64,000 nucleotides of DNA, taken from assembly GCA_040902105.1 (NCBI GenBank), contig JBBDXW010000015.1, positions 124,001 through 188,000 of the forward strand, given 5' to 3'. This DNA comes from IDS-8 sp040902105. Its GTDB lineage: Bacteria > Pseudomonadota > Gammaproteobacteria > Steroidobacterales > Woeseiaceae. A program made the translations under genes and the position numbers. Below, piece by piece: positions 43,373-51,326 of this stretch (the stretch's first letter is position 1; each line of letters begins with the position of its first letter). Below the pieces are notes generated by a model. The model made no database searches. It was not told where the DNA came from and saw only the letters and a program-made list of their open reading frames with translations.

Positions 43373-44865
43373 TGGTCATGCGTTCCGCTTGCCGGCGTCA
43401 TCGAAGTTGCGCCGGGCCGACCCACCGATGTCGCCACGGATGTCGCAATAACGATGGCCAGCATGGAAAAGACGAAGCCCGGCACGAGCTCGTACAGGTC
43501 GAATATCGGCGCGCTGCCGCGGAACATCGGCCAGACGATGGTGGTGAGTCCGCCGACGACCACGCCTGCCAATGCGCCGGCGCGGTTCATTTTTCGCCAG
43601 TACAAAGACAGGATCACGGTCGGGCCGAAGGCCGCGCCGAACCCGGCCCACGCCCAGGCCACCAGCTCCAGTACCCGGCTGTCCGGGTTGCGCGCCATCC
43701 ACAGGGCGACCACGGCAACGCCGAGCACCGCGAGGCGGCCGACCCACAGCAACTCCGCCCGTGTCGCGTCCTTTCTGAACAGGCCTTTGTAGAAATCTTC
43801 CGCAAACGCGCTCGATGAGACCAGCAGTTGCGCCGAGGCTGTGCTCATGACGGCGGCCAGAATCGCGGACAGGCAGATGCCCGCGATCACCGGCGGGAAA
43901 AATTTTACCGACATGAATATGAATACCTTCTCGGCGTCGGCGCCGCTCAGCGGGCGATCCAGCACGCCGAGACCGGCCATGCCGATCAGGAGCGCCGCAA
44001 ACAGCACCGTGGTCTGCCACACCATCGCGATGCGACGTGCAGCGCCCATGTGCCGTGAATCGCGGATTGCCATGAAGCGCGCGAGAATATGCGGCTGACC
44101 GGCATAGCCGAGCCCCCAGCCGGCGAGCGAGAGAATGCCGATCCAGCCGAGCGCGGCGCCGGACGCCCGGGTAAACGGATCGAGCAGTTCCGCGTTGACG
44201 GCGTTCAGCTCGTCGGCCAGGCCTGCCGCGCCTCCGACCTCGTAAAGCCCCATCGCGGCGACGACGACCAGTGCGAAAAACATCAGCGATCCCTGCATGA
44301 CGTCCGCCCAGGAAATCGCAAGGAACCCGCCGAAGAAGGTGTACGCAACGATGGAGCCCCCGCCAAGCAGCATGGCCCAGATGTAGGGTATGCCGAACAG
44401 GGTCTCGAACAATTTGCCGGCGGCGACAAACCCCGAGCTGGTGTAGAGCGCAAAAAAGAACAGGACGAATGCGCCGGATATCAGGCGCAGCATCCGCGTA
44501 TTGTCGTTGAAGCGCCGCTCGAAATAATCCGGCAGGGTGAGCGCATCGCTCAGCTTCTCGGTGGCTTCGCGCAGGCGTTGCGCGACCAGTTTCCAGTTCA
44601 GGTACGTGCCGACAAGAAGGCCTGCGACCATCCATCCCGCCTCGAGCCCCGCGAGATAAGCGAGTCCCGGCAGGCCCATCAACAGCCAGCCGCTCATGTC
44701 CGTCGCCTGCGCGCTCAGTGCCGTTACCCAGCTGTTGAGTGAGCGTCCGCCGAGAATGAAGTCGGACAGGTTGTCGGTACGCCGGTAGGCAACGTACGCC
44801 ATCAGCAGGATGACACCCAGGTACACAACGAACGTGCCGATGATGGTGTTTGCGTTTTCGATCAT
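43369..44865 (-). CDS. putP: Sodium/proline symporter-like (SSS family, PutP)
   Basis: This 498-residue membrane protein has about 13 hydrophobic segments and PutP signatures: RRTDNLSDFILGGRSLNSWV, SAQATDMSGWLLMGLPG and GWGLGYAGQPHILARFMA. PutP imports L-proline with sodium. Close relatives carry other solutes, and here the coupled downstream gene is a nucleoside kinase instead of proline dehydrogenase, so the substrate should be treated as open. The start at 44865 matches the family N terminus. Confidence 0.9.
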   Translation of the reverse strand: MIENANTIIGTFVVYLGVILLMAYVAYRRTDNLSDFILGGRSLNSWVTALSAQATDMSGWLLMGLPGLAYLAGLEAGWMVAGLLVGTYLNWKLVAQRLREATEKLSDALTLPDYFERRFNDNTRMLRLISGAFVLFFFALYTSSGFVAAGKLFETLFGIPYIWAMLLGGGSIVAYTFFGGFLAISWADVMQGSLMFFALVVVAAMGLYEVGGAAGLADELNAVNAELLDPFTRASGAALGWIGILSLAGWGLGYAGQPHILARFMAIRDSRHMGAARRIAMVWQTTVLFAALLIGMAGLGVLDRPLSGADAEKVFIFMSVKFFPPVIAGICLSAILAAVMSTASAQLLVSSSAFAEDFYKGLFRKDATRAELLWVGRLAVLGVAVVALWMARNPDSRVLELVAWAWAGFGAAFGPTVILSLYWRKMNRAGALAGVVVGGLTTIVWPMFRGSAPIFDLYELVPGFVFSMLAIVIATSVATSVGRPGATSMTPASGTHDQ

Positions 44866-44991
44866 GTCTGCCCTGTTCTTTTTTCAGTGTGATTTCGCGG
44901 GACCGGATCGTCTGCGTACTCCCGGGAGGTATCTTCTTCGCGGGCTTTCAGGCGCGATAGTACCAACACCGGGCCGGCGTTCGCGAATTAA

Positions 44992-45040
44992 GGTCACTGT
45001 CCCGAATGGCACCTGCTTGAGCTTGATCCGCCAAGGGTGG
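44992..45040. repeat. Fragment of the GGGACAGTGACC / GGCACTTGCTTAAGC repeat
   Basis: AAGGTCACTGTCCCGAATGG continues to GCACCTGCTTGAGCTTGATC. The last part matches GCACTTGTTTAAGCTTGATC at 39836-39855 (17 of 20 bases). It is a solitary fragment upstream of the 45139 gene. Confidence 0.6.
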
Positions 45041-45138
45041 AAATTGCGTAATCGGTCCCCCTGATTGGCGGGATTCGGCCGGAAAACGAATATACTTGGG
45101 TGTGCGGAGACTCCCGATGGGGACGCACGGGGAGAACA

Positions 45139-45789
45139 ATGAGAAAAGGCACGAACTTTCTGCTTCCGGCAACGCTGATCACGCTCTATTACGCATTCTG
45201 GACCGGCGTGATGGCGTTCGTGCTGGTGAGATTTCCCGCGGCCCGTGATTTCTTTCCGATTGGCGGCCTCGGCGATCTCGCGGCGCGCGTCGGCGACACG
45301 TTCGAGCCGGTCTATGAGGACGTCGACGACACGGTGCTGTCGCCGTACGGTCCCGTCAGGCTTGCGATTGCCAGCTTCGGCGCCGCCGTGCTGATCGTCC
45401 CGGTGTCCTGGGTCTATTTCATTACCAGCCGCAGCAAGGAGGTCGACCAGTCGTTCGTCCAGACGATCGTCCTGATGCCGATCGTCGTCACCGGCATTTC
45501 GACGATCGTGCTGAACAGCCTTGCGCTCGCGTTCAGTCTTGCCGGCATCGTTGCCGCGGTCCGGTTCCGCTTTGCGCTCGAGCAGTCGTCGCATGCGATG
45601 TACATCTTCGTCGCGATCAGCATCGGCCTCGGCGCCGGCATCGGCTCGGTCGGCGTGGCCGGGGTCATTTCGATGGCTTTTGTGTACGCGAACCTGGTCA
45701 TCTGGAAGCTGGAATACGGCAAATCGCTGTCCGGGCCGTTCTTCTCGGTACTGACCCGGCGCGATCGTACCGAGGAAGACCTTGATTAG
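45139..45789 (+). CDS. Uncharacterised membrane protein
   Basis: This 216-residue protein has about five hydrophobic segments (roughly residues 8-30, 72-97, 108-135, 145-165 and 168-190). An acidic soluble segment (EPVYEDVDDTVLSPYGP) lies between the first two. No family is recognised. The ATG at 45139 has a good ribosome site (GGGGAGAAC). Its stop lies inside the start of the next gene (8-base overlap), which indicates an operon with the secreted propeller-like protein. The function is unknown. Confidence 0.75.
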   Translation: MRKGTNFLLPATLITLYYAFWTGVMAFVLVRFPAARDFFPIGGLGDLAARVGDTFEPVYEDVDDTVLSPYGPVRLAIASFGAAVLIVPVSWVYFITSRSKEVDQSFVQTIVLMPIVVTGISTIVLNSLALAFSLAGIVAAVRFRFALEQSSHAMYIFVAISIGLGAGIGSVGVAGVISMAFVYANLVIWKLEYGKSLSGPFFSVLTRRDRTEEDLD

Positions 45790-46648
45790 CCGGGCGTCAG
45801 CACTGCTTCTCTGCGTCGCGGTTGAGTTCGCCAACTGTGCATGGGCGCAAGTTCAGCCGCAGGCCGCTGACGGCATCCTGGAGCGCTTCGCACTTTCCGC
45901 GGAGACTTCGCAGCAATGGAAACTGCCCGACAAGCTGAACGAAATTTCCGGGCTTGCATCGACTGCAGACGCGCGCCTGCTCGCGGTTACCGACGAAAGT
46001 GCGATCGTTTATGAACTCGATTACGCGGAGGGCCGGCTGATCAAGGCTTTTGCTTTGGGCGAACCGACCGTGTCCGGCGACTTCGAGGGCATCGCGTACT
46101 TCGACGGGCAGGTCTGGCTGGTCACGAGCGAGGGAGTGATCTACGAATCCGCCGAGGGCGAGGACGGCGAGCGCGTCGCATTCGACCGCTATCCGACCGG
46201 ACTCGGCAAGTTCTGCGAAATCGAAGGGCTCGCGTATCGGCAGAGCGACAATGTCTTGCTGGCCCTGTGCAAGAAGATCAAAAAGAAATCGAACCTTGCA
46301 AGTCTCACGATTTTCGCCTGGTCGACAACGAGCTATAAGGTGATCGACGAAAAAACCATTGCGCTTCCGGACCGTGAGATTGCAGCCGCATTGCGCAACG
46401 ACAGGCTCAATCCGTCGGGAATAGCCATCGATCCTGTCAGCGGCAATCTGCTTGTCGTCGCTTCCCGTCCGCAGGCCGTGATCGAACTCGACCCGGGCGG
46501 CGGTTTCATGTCCGCCAGGGTTCTGCCGCTCGCGACGCGGCACCGGCAGGCGGAAGGTATCGAAATTCTTGCGACGGGCGATCTGCTCATCGCGGACGAG
46601 GGCGGCGCGCATAAAGCGCGGCTTGCCCTTTATCGACCGGGTGACTGA
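45782..46648 (+). CDS. Secreted SdiA-regulated-like beta-propeller protein
   Basis: This 288-residue protein begins with a TTG codon (no ATG is available) and a signal peptide (ASALLLCVAVEFANCAWA). The body shows repeating propeller-like strands with the SdiA-regulated family hallmarks: LNEISGLASTADARLLAVTDE, VSGDFEGIAYFDGQVWLV and RLNPSGIAIDP. It is probably a periplasmic calcium-binding propeller or phytase-like protein of unknown role. It overlaps the upstream membrane-protein gene. Confidence 0.75.
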   Translation: MISRASALLLCVAVEFANCAWAQVQPQAADGILERFALSAETSQQWKLPDKLNEISGLASTADARLLAVTDESAIVYELDYAEGRLIKAFALGEPTVSGDFEGIAYFDGQVWLVTSEGVIYESAEGEDGERVAFDRYPTGLGKFCEIEGLAYRQSDNVLLALCKKIKKKSNLASLTIFAWSTTSYKVIDEKTIALPDREIAAALRNDRLNPSGIAIDPVSGNLLVVASRPQAVIELDPGGGFMSARVLPLATRHRQAEGIEILATGDLLIADEGGAHKARLALYRPGD

Positions 46649-46673
46649 CCCGGCAAACCGGGAATAACGACCA

Positions 46674-47675
46674 TTGAGCACAGATCCAATAAAAAGAAGC
46701 GACGGCAATTCCCGGCGAAACATCGTGTTCGTTCACGGGCGGGACTTCAAGCCGGCAGCGGCCGAGCTGCTGGACATAAACATCGCCGCGCTGGCTGCCG
46801 GTATCGAACGCGACTGCGCGGAGATGCTGATCGCCTTTCACGCCGTGGACAAGCGCCTCGCATACTACGGCGACATCGGCAACGCCTGGCTGCGCGAATC
46901 GGGCAGGCACTATGACGAAAAACTGGATGTCGGGGACCGGCGGCGCGCGTTGCAGGAGCTCCGTTCAGCGCAGAAACTAAAACATTTCGGCGTCGGCCGC
47001 TACGACCGGCTTCCCGGCAAAACCGCGCTCGCGGAATTCGCCGCCGATCTCGCCGCGCCGGTGCTCGGCTCGATCGGGCTCGCCGCCAGACTGATCGCAA
47101 AGGTTGCGGGGGACATCGGCGAATACTGGAATCCGGAAAGCGATTTCGGCAAGCGCATCCGCGAACGAGTCCGGTCGGAACTTGCCGCTGCGATCGGGGA
47201 CGGCCGGAAGGTCATGCTCGTCTCCCACGGCAGCGGCTGCATTGTTGCTTACGACGTGCTGTGGCAGATGTCCCACCATCCGGACTACGCGCCGCGTTAC
47301 CAGCAGATGAAGGTCGATCAGTGGTTGACCCTGGGCTCACCGCTCGGCGATACGACGGTACGCCGGCGCCTGTTCGGGTCGCAGTCCAAAGGGAACGGCC
47401 GCTACCCGAAGAATGTGCTGACGTGGCATAACGTTGCGGCGGAAGACGACTACATGTGCCACGACAATACGCTTGCCGACGATTTCAGCGAGATGTTGAA
47501 GCTACGGCTGGTGAGCAGCATTCGCGATCATCGAATCTACAATCTTGCGGTGCGGTACGGAAAGTCGAATCCGCACAGTTCGGTCGGCTACCTCATTCAC
47601 CCCCGCGTGACGAAGATCGTGTCTGACTGGCTGCGCCAGGACGACTCCATCACTCTGTCGACGCACATTTTCTGA
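46674..47675 (+). CDS. Alpha/beta-hydrolase-like protein of unknown function
   Basis: This 333-residue protein begins at a TTG. It has an N-terminal strand NIVFVHGRDFKP (HG motif of the oxyanion region) and a nucleophile-elbow-like motif KVMLVSHGSGCIVAYDVLW. The Asp and His could be in the C-terminal half (AAEDDYMCHD). No signal peptide is seen. It resembles lipase or PGAP1-like hydrolases that act on esters. It overlaps the convergent secreted CotH-like gene by 26 bases. The function is unknown. Confidence 0.7.
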   Translation: MSTDPIKRSDGNSRRNIVFVHGRDFKPAAAELLDINIAALAAGIERDCAEMLIAFHAVDKRLAYYGDIGNAWLRESGRHYDEKLDVGDRRRALQELRSAQKLKHFGVGRYDRLPGKTALAEFAADLAAPVLGSIGLAARLIAKVAGDIGEYWNPESDFGKRIRERVRSELAAAIGDGRKVMLVSHGSGCIVAYDVLWQMSHHPDYAPRYQQMKVDQWLTLGSPLGDTTVRRRLFGSQSKGNGRYPKNVLTWHNVAAEDDYMCHDNTLADDFSEMLKLRLVSSIRDHRIYNLAVRYGKSNPHSSVGYLIHPRVTKIVSDWLRQDDSITLSTHIF

Positions 47676-48708
47676 TCAGATTTTTTTCGACCGAGCTCGC
47701 GTCCGAGATGTCGTCGTAAAAGCCGTCGATGTACTTTAATGCCCTGTCGCGCTCTTTGGCCTCCATGCCCTCGATCGACGATGCTGTCTGCCTCAGTGCC
47801 GTCTCGTTGTCGCGGAACCGGGCCACCGTCGCATCCATACTCGGGTTGAAATCGCAGAGGCCCCGGTACAGCCGCCGCGTCACAGAGGCAATCTTGAGCT
47901 TCGGGTTCGGCTCTGCGTAACGCGCATTGACGATGCCGGAAAAATCGAAGTCATACGGCACCGGAAGGTAGGCGCCGTCCTTCCTGGAAAACGGCACCAC
48001 GTTGTGGCAGCAGTCGTCGTCCTTGGCCCCGTGGACCATTGAAAAATCGGTATTGCCGATGAAGTATTCGAATACGGCGACAAGATTCGCCTGTTCCGCG
48101 TCGAGCTGGCCGTACGTCAGCATCGGCGACTTTACGACTTCAGCGCCAATGCGCTCAGCCACCCGTTCGTCGTCCTCGATGACGAACCCGTACCGAAGCT
48201 GCGTTTTGCCATCGCGCTCGCTGTCGACCCAGGTGACATGGAACAGGCGCGCGCCGAAACTGTATTCGGTCATCGCATTTAAAAGTTTGTAGGCCAGGTA
48301 CTCTTTCAGCACGTACTGTTCATACGTATCGCTGCCATTCCTGCAGTGAGTAACGAGTTTCAGTTTGTCCTGGCCCGCGAACTCGGTACCCGCGACCTCG
48401 CTTTTCTTGAAGTTGAGCCGCACTGGCGGAAAGCTGCAGGTATCCCGTGCCCGCCGGTACCTGCCGCGCGCGCGCAGCTCGAGATCGAGCTGCTGCTCAG
48501 CGCCTGACGCGTCGGTGTAAGACAGCGTGCCGTCCAGATACTCGGTGTCACTGCGCTCGCGCAACAGCGTCGTCAGCGGAGCCTCGATGCGCACCTGCAA
48601 GGTATCCTGATTCTCGAACAGCGGCTGCGCACCCTGTTCGTCGTCGGCTGCGGTTTGCGCGAACGCGCAGAGAGGGACGAGCAACCACAGAGGGATCATC
48701 TTTTTCAT
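47650..48708 (-). CDS. Secreted CotH-like protein kinase-fold protein
   Basis: This 352-residue protein has a signal peptide (IPLWLLVPLCAFAQ). The body follows the CotH pattern: LRARGRYRRARDTCSFPPVRLNF, a KLKLVT segment, YVLKEYLAYKLLNAMTEYSFG and RYGFVIEDDERVAERI. The C-terminal half keeps kinase-like catalytic candidates: Asp at about 221 (IGNTDFS), Asn at about 236 (CCHNVVPF) and the metal Asp in YDFDFSG at about 253-255. CotH is an atypical secreted kinase that phosphorylates proteins. The match is remote and by eye only. It is divergent from the phosphatase-pseudokinase gene. Confidence 0.6.
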   Translation of the reverse strand: MKKMIPLWLLVPLCAFAQTAADDEQGAQPLFENQDTLQVRIEAPLTTLLRERSDTEYLDGTLSYTDASGAEQQLDLELRARGRYRRARDTCSFPPVRLNFKKSEVAGTEFAGQDKLKLVTHCRNGSDTYEQYVLKEYLAYKLLNAMTEYSFGARLFHVTWVDSERDGKTQLRYGFVIEDDERVAERIGAEVVKSPMLTYGQLDAEQANLVAVFEYFIGNTDFSMVHGAKDDDCCHNVVPFSRKDGAYLPVPYDFDFSGIVNARYAEPNPKLKIASVTRRLYRGLCDFNPSMDATVARFRDNETALRQTASSIEGMEAKERDRALKYIDGFYDDISDASSVEKNLIRKCASTE

Positions 48709-48824
48709 GCGTGGGGCCTCTACAACCTCTTGTTGGATAAGAGAATATAGGCGAAAAAGCCGGCCTCTGCCCGCACAATCGCGGCAGCCCGCCTGACGGA
48801 ACGACTGGCGAGGCGCCGATTCTT

Positions 48825-50696
48825 GTGGCGAAATGCCATGTTCAAGGCGCCCTTGGCAATCTCCGCGGCAGGTATCGCAACTTGTTATTTCAGCAACTTA
48901 CGCCCGTCCGACCGCTGCTCGCGCTCGCGACACTGTGGGTTCCATTTTGTGCGTCGGGAGCCGGCTGGCACTGGCCGGACGTGGACAGGGTGGTTGCGGT
49001 CAGTGACGTGCACGGTGCGTATGCGGCCATGGTGCGGACGCTCAGGGAAGCGGAGGTCCTTGACGAGGCTCTGGGCTGGCGGGCCGGGCCGACGCATCTC
49101 GTCATTACCGGCGACCTCCTCGACCGGGGACCCGACTCGCGCCAGGCAATGGACCTGCTGATGCGCCTCGAAGGCGAGGCCGTGGACGCCGGGGGGCGCG
49201 TCCATCTGCTGCTCGGCAATCACGAGGTGATGAACCTGGTCGGCGACCTCCGTTACGTATCGGCCGCGGAGTACGCGGCGTTTGCCGACGAAGAAACGGC
49301 GGCCGATCGTGAGCATGCCTTCGCGGTATTTCGCTCGATGCGCGCGGAACAGCCGGATGAGGAGGCGCTGCGGAGGGAGTTCGACTTGCGCGCGCCGCCG
49401 GGCTATTTCGGCCATCGCCGCGCCTTCGCGCCGGAGGGACGCTATGGCAAATGGCTGCTCGAAAAGCCGCTGGTCGTAGTAATCAACAAGACTGCGTTCG
49501 TGCATGGAGGGGTGTCGCCCATGGTGGCCGAACTCGGGCTCGACGGTATCAACCGTGAGCTGAAAAAAGAGGTATCGGGATACGTTTCCAGTCTGCAAGT
49601 GCTGATCGAGGCTGGACTCATCGATCCGACCGAAAATTTTTTCCGCCACGCTGCCGTTCTTGCCGCGTTGCCCGAAGATGAACAACGCCCAGCGGAAATA
49701 CAGCAGGCGATCGCCGACGTCACAAGCCTCAGCAATGCCAGGGTTCACGATGTCGACAGTCCCCTCTGGTACCGCGGCAACGTCGGTTGCGGCGTACTCA
49801 TCGAAAACGACAAGCTCGACGCCGGACTGACGGCGCTCGGCGCCGAACGCGTTGTTATCGGGCACACGCCGACTCTGTCCCGGCAGGTGCTGCAGAGGCT
49901 CGATGGCCGCGTGGTCGAAATCGATACGGGTATGCTGAATGCGTACTACGGCGGCCGCGGCCACGCCCTGGTCATCGAGGGCGATCGACTGGCCGTGGTG
50001 AGCGAGGCGGGGCCGGGCTCGTCGGCACCCGTCGCGCACCCGCGGCCCGCCGCGGCGGAAGCCGACGCCCTGACGGCAGCGGAACTCGAGCGCATTCTGG
50101 CGGAGGGCGAGATACGCTCGACCACGGTCGATGAGTCCGGCCGGAAGATCGTTGCGTTGCAGGACGGGAAGACCAGCATCACGGCGGCTTTCGCCGGGAA
50201 TCCGCGTAAGAGTTTTGCGCCGGAGCTTGCCGCCTATCGCCTCGACCGATTGCTCGAACTCGACATGGTGCCGGTTACGGTCGCGCGCGAAGTGGATGGC
50301 GACCAGGGTTCGCTGCAACTGCTGCCCGGCAAAACGCAGAATGAAGCCACGCGCATTGCAAGTGGCGACGGGCAGTCCGCCTGGTGCCCGTTGCCGGAAC
50401 AATGGAACGCAATGTACGTATTCGATGCGCTTTCACACAACGCCCTGCGTCGTCCGGAAAGCATGTTGTACGGCCCGGGCAACTGGCAATTGATGCTGGT
50501 CGGTCACAGCGAGGCGTTCACGACGCGAAGCGGCCGGCCGGCGTGGCTGAAGGAGGCCGAGCTGAAGATCGGCGCTGCATGGACAAAGGCGCTGTCGTCG
50601 CTGAGCGATGAGGTTTTGCAGGCCGAACTCGGCGACGTGCTGGACAAGCGGCGCCTGCGCGCGCTCGGCAAAAGACGCGACGCGTTGCTGGAGTAG
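48825..50696 (+). CDS. Metallophosphoesterase fused to a degenerate Fam20/PI3K-like kinase domain
   Basis: This 623-residue protein starts at a GTG. A signal-like stretch (PLLALATLWVPFCASGAG) is at about 30-47; a TTG near 48882 is an alternative start. The N-terminal phosphatase (residues 55-380) has all PPP-type motifs: SDVHG, GDLLDRG, GNHE, FVHGG and GHT. The C-terminal domain (about 420-600) has APELAAYRLDRLLELDMVPVT and YVFDALSHN, typical of bacterial kinase domains of the Fam20/PI3-4-kinase type. The ATP Lys is absent (AAFAGN), the catalytic NxDRNxxN reads NALRRPES, and the metal Asp in IDHS reads VGHS, so it looks like a pseudokinase. The stop codon TAG is supplied by the REP that follows. 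Confidence 0.8.
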   Translation: MAKCHVQGALGNLRGRYRNLLFQQLTPVRPLLALATLWVPFCASGAGWHWPDVDRVVAVSDVHGAYAAMVRTLREAEVLDEALGWRAGPTHLVITGDLLDRGPDSRQAMDLLMRLEGEAVDAGGRVHLLLGNHEVMNLVGDLRYVSAAEYAAFADEETAADREHAFAVFRSMRAEQPDEEALRREFDLRAPPGYFGHRRAFAPEGRYGKWLLEKPLVVVINKTAFVHGGVSPMVAELGLDGINRELKKEVSGYVSSLQVLIEAGLIDPTENFFRHAAVLAALPEDEQRPAEIQQAIADVTSLSNARVHDVDSPLWYRGNVGCGVLIENDKLDAGLTALGAERVVIGHTPTLSRQVLQRLDGRVVEIDTGMLNAYYGGRGHALVIEGDRLAVVSEAGPGSSAPVAHPRPAAAEADALTAAELERILAEGEIRSTTVDESGRKIVALQDGKTSITAAFAGNPRKSFAPELAAYRLDRLLELDMVPVTVAREVDGDQGSLQLLPGKTQNEATRIASGDGQSAWCPLPEQWNAMYVFDALSHNALRRPESMLYGPGNWQLMLVGHSEAFTTRSGRPAWLKEAELKIGAAWTKALSSLSDEVLQAELGDVLDKRRLRALGKRRDALLE

Positions 50697-50836
50697 GAGC
50701 CCGCCATTGCGGGCGACCTCCCCAAAAGGGGACAGTGACCTTTTCCTTGATACGTCAAGGGGGACAGTGACCTTGTTCGGAGGAAAAGGTCACTGTCCCC
50801 TTTTGGGGAGGTCGCCCGCAATGGCGGGCTCCTACA
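50693..50836. repeat. Composite palindromic element, copy 2
   Basis: A forward REP (50693-50718) and a reverse REP (50810-50836) enclose the inner GGGGACAGTGACCTTTTCC inverted repeat. The inner segment is nearly identical to copy 1 at 36547-36687, with one clear base difference in the loop (TTGTTC against TTATTC). It lies between two convergent genes and supplies the stop codon of the upstream gene. Confidence 0.9.
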
Positions 50837-50842
50837 GCGGCA

Positions 50843-51316
50843 TCATCCGACGACTGCGATGCACTCGATCTCGATCCGCCCGTTCAGCGCAAGGCCGCTG
50901 GCGCCGAGAGCGCTGCGCGCGGGCGGGTTTTCGAAGTAGGTCCGGTACACCTCGTTCATGGCTTCCCACTCGCCCATGTCGGCCAGAAACACCGTGCATT
51001 TCACGACGCGATCCATCGATGAGCCGAAATGCTCCAGTGCCTGCCTCATGTTCTCCATGGCCTGGCGCGTTTCGCCCTGGATGCCGCCCGGTGCAAGTTC
51101 CAGCGTGCCGGGCAGGTTGCCGATGGTGCCGGACAGGTAAAGCGTCCTGTCCACGCGAACGGCGGCGGAAAACGGCAGGTTCAGGCCTTCGGTGCCGGGC
51201 AAATCGAGGTATTCCACTTGCGGAGCACCGCCGTCCGCGGACGGCCGGGAACAGGACGCGACGGTCAGCGCCACGGCGACGGCGGCCATCGCCGGAATCA
51301 GAACGCGAGCGTGCAT
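50843..51316 (-). CDS. RidA/YjgF-family lipoprotein
   Basis: This 157-residue protein has a lipoprotein signal (PAMAAVAVALTVASC) followed by a RidA domain: RTLYLSGTIGNLPG, ETRQAMENMRQALEHFGSSMDRVVKCTVFLADM and the C-terminal ALNGRIEIECIAVVG. RidA deaminates reactive enamine/imine intermediates in the cytoplasm. The canonical Arg that binds the substrate carboxylate near the C-terminal end (PARSALGA) is present. A membrane-anchored, periplasmic version is unusual. It follows the GMC dehydrogenase gene by 10 bases and is in the same operon. Confidence 0.88.
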   Translation of the reverse strand: MHARVLIPAMAAVAVALTVASCSRPSADGGAPQVEYLDLPGTEGLNLPFSAAVRVDRTLYLSGTIGNLPGTLELAPGGIQGETRQAMENMRQALEHFGSSMDRVVKCTVFLADMGEWEAMNEVYRTYFENPPARSALGASGLALNGRIEIECIAVVG

Positions 51317-51326
51317 GGCCGGCTCC

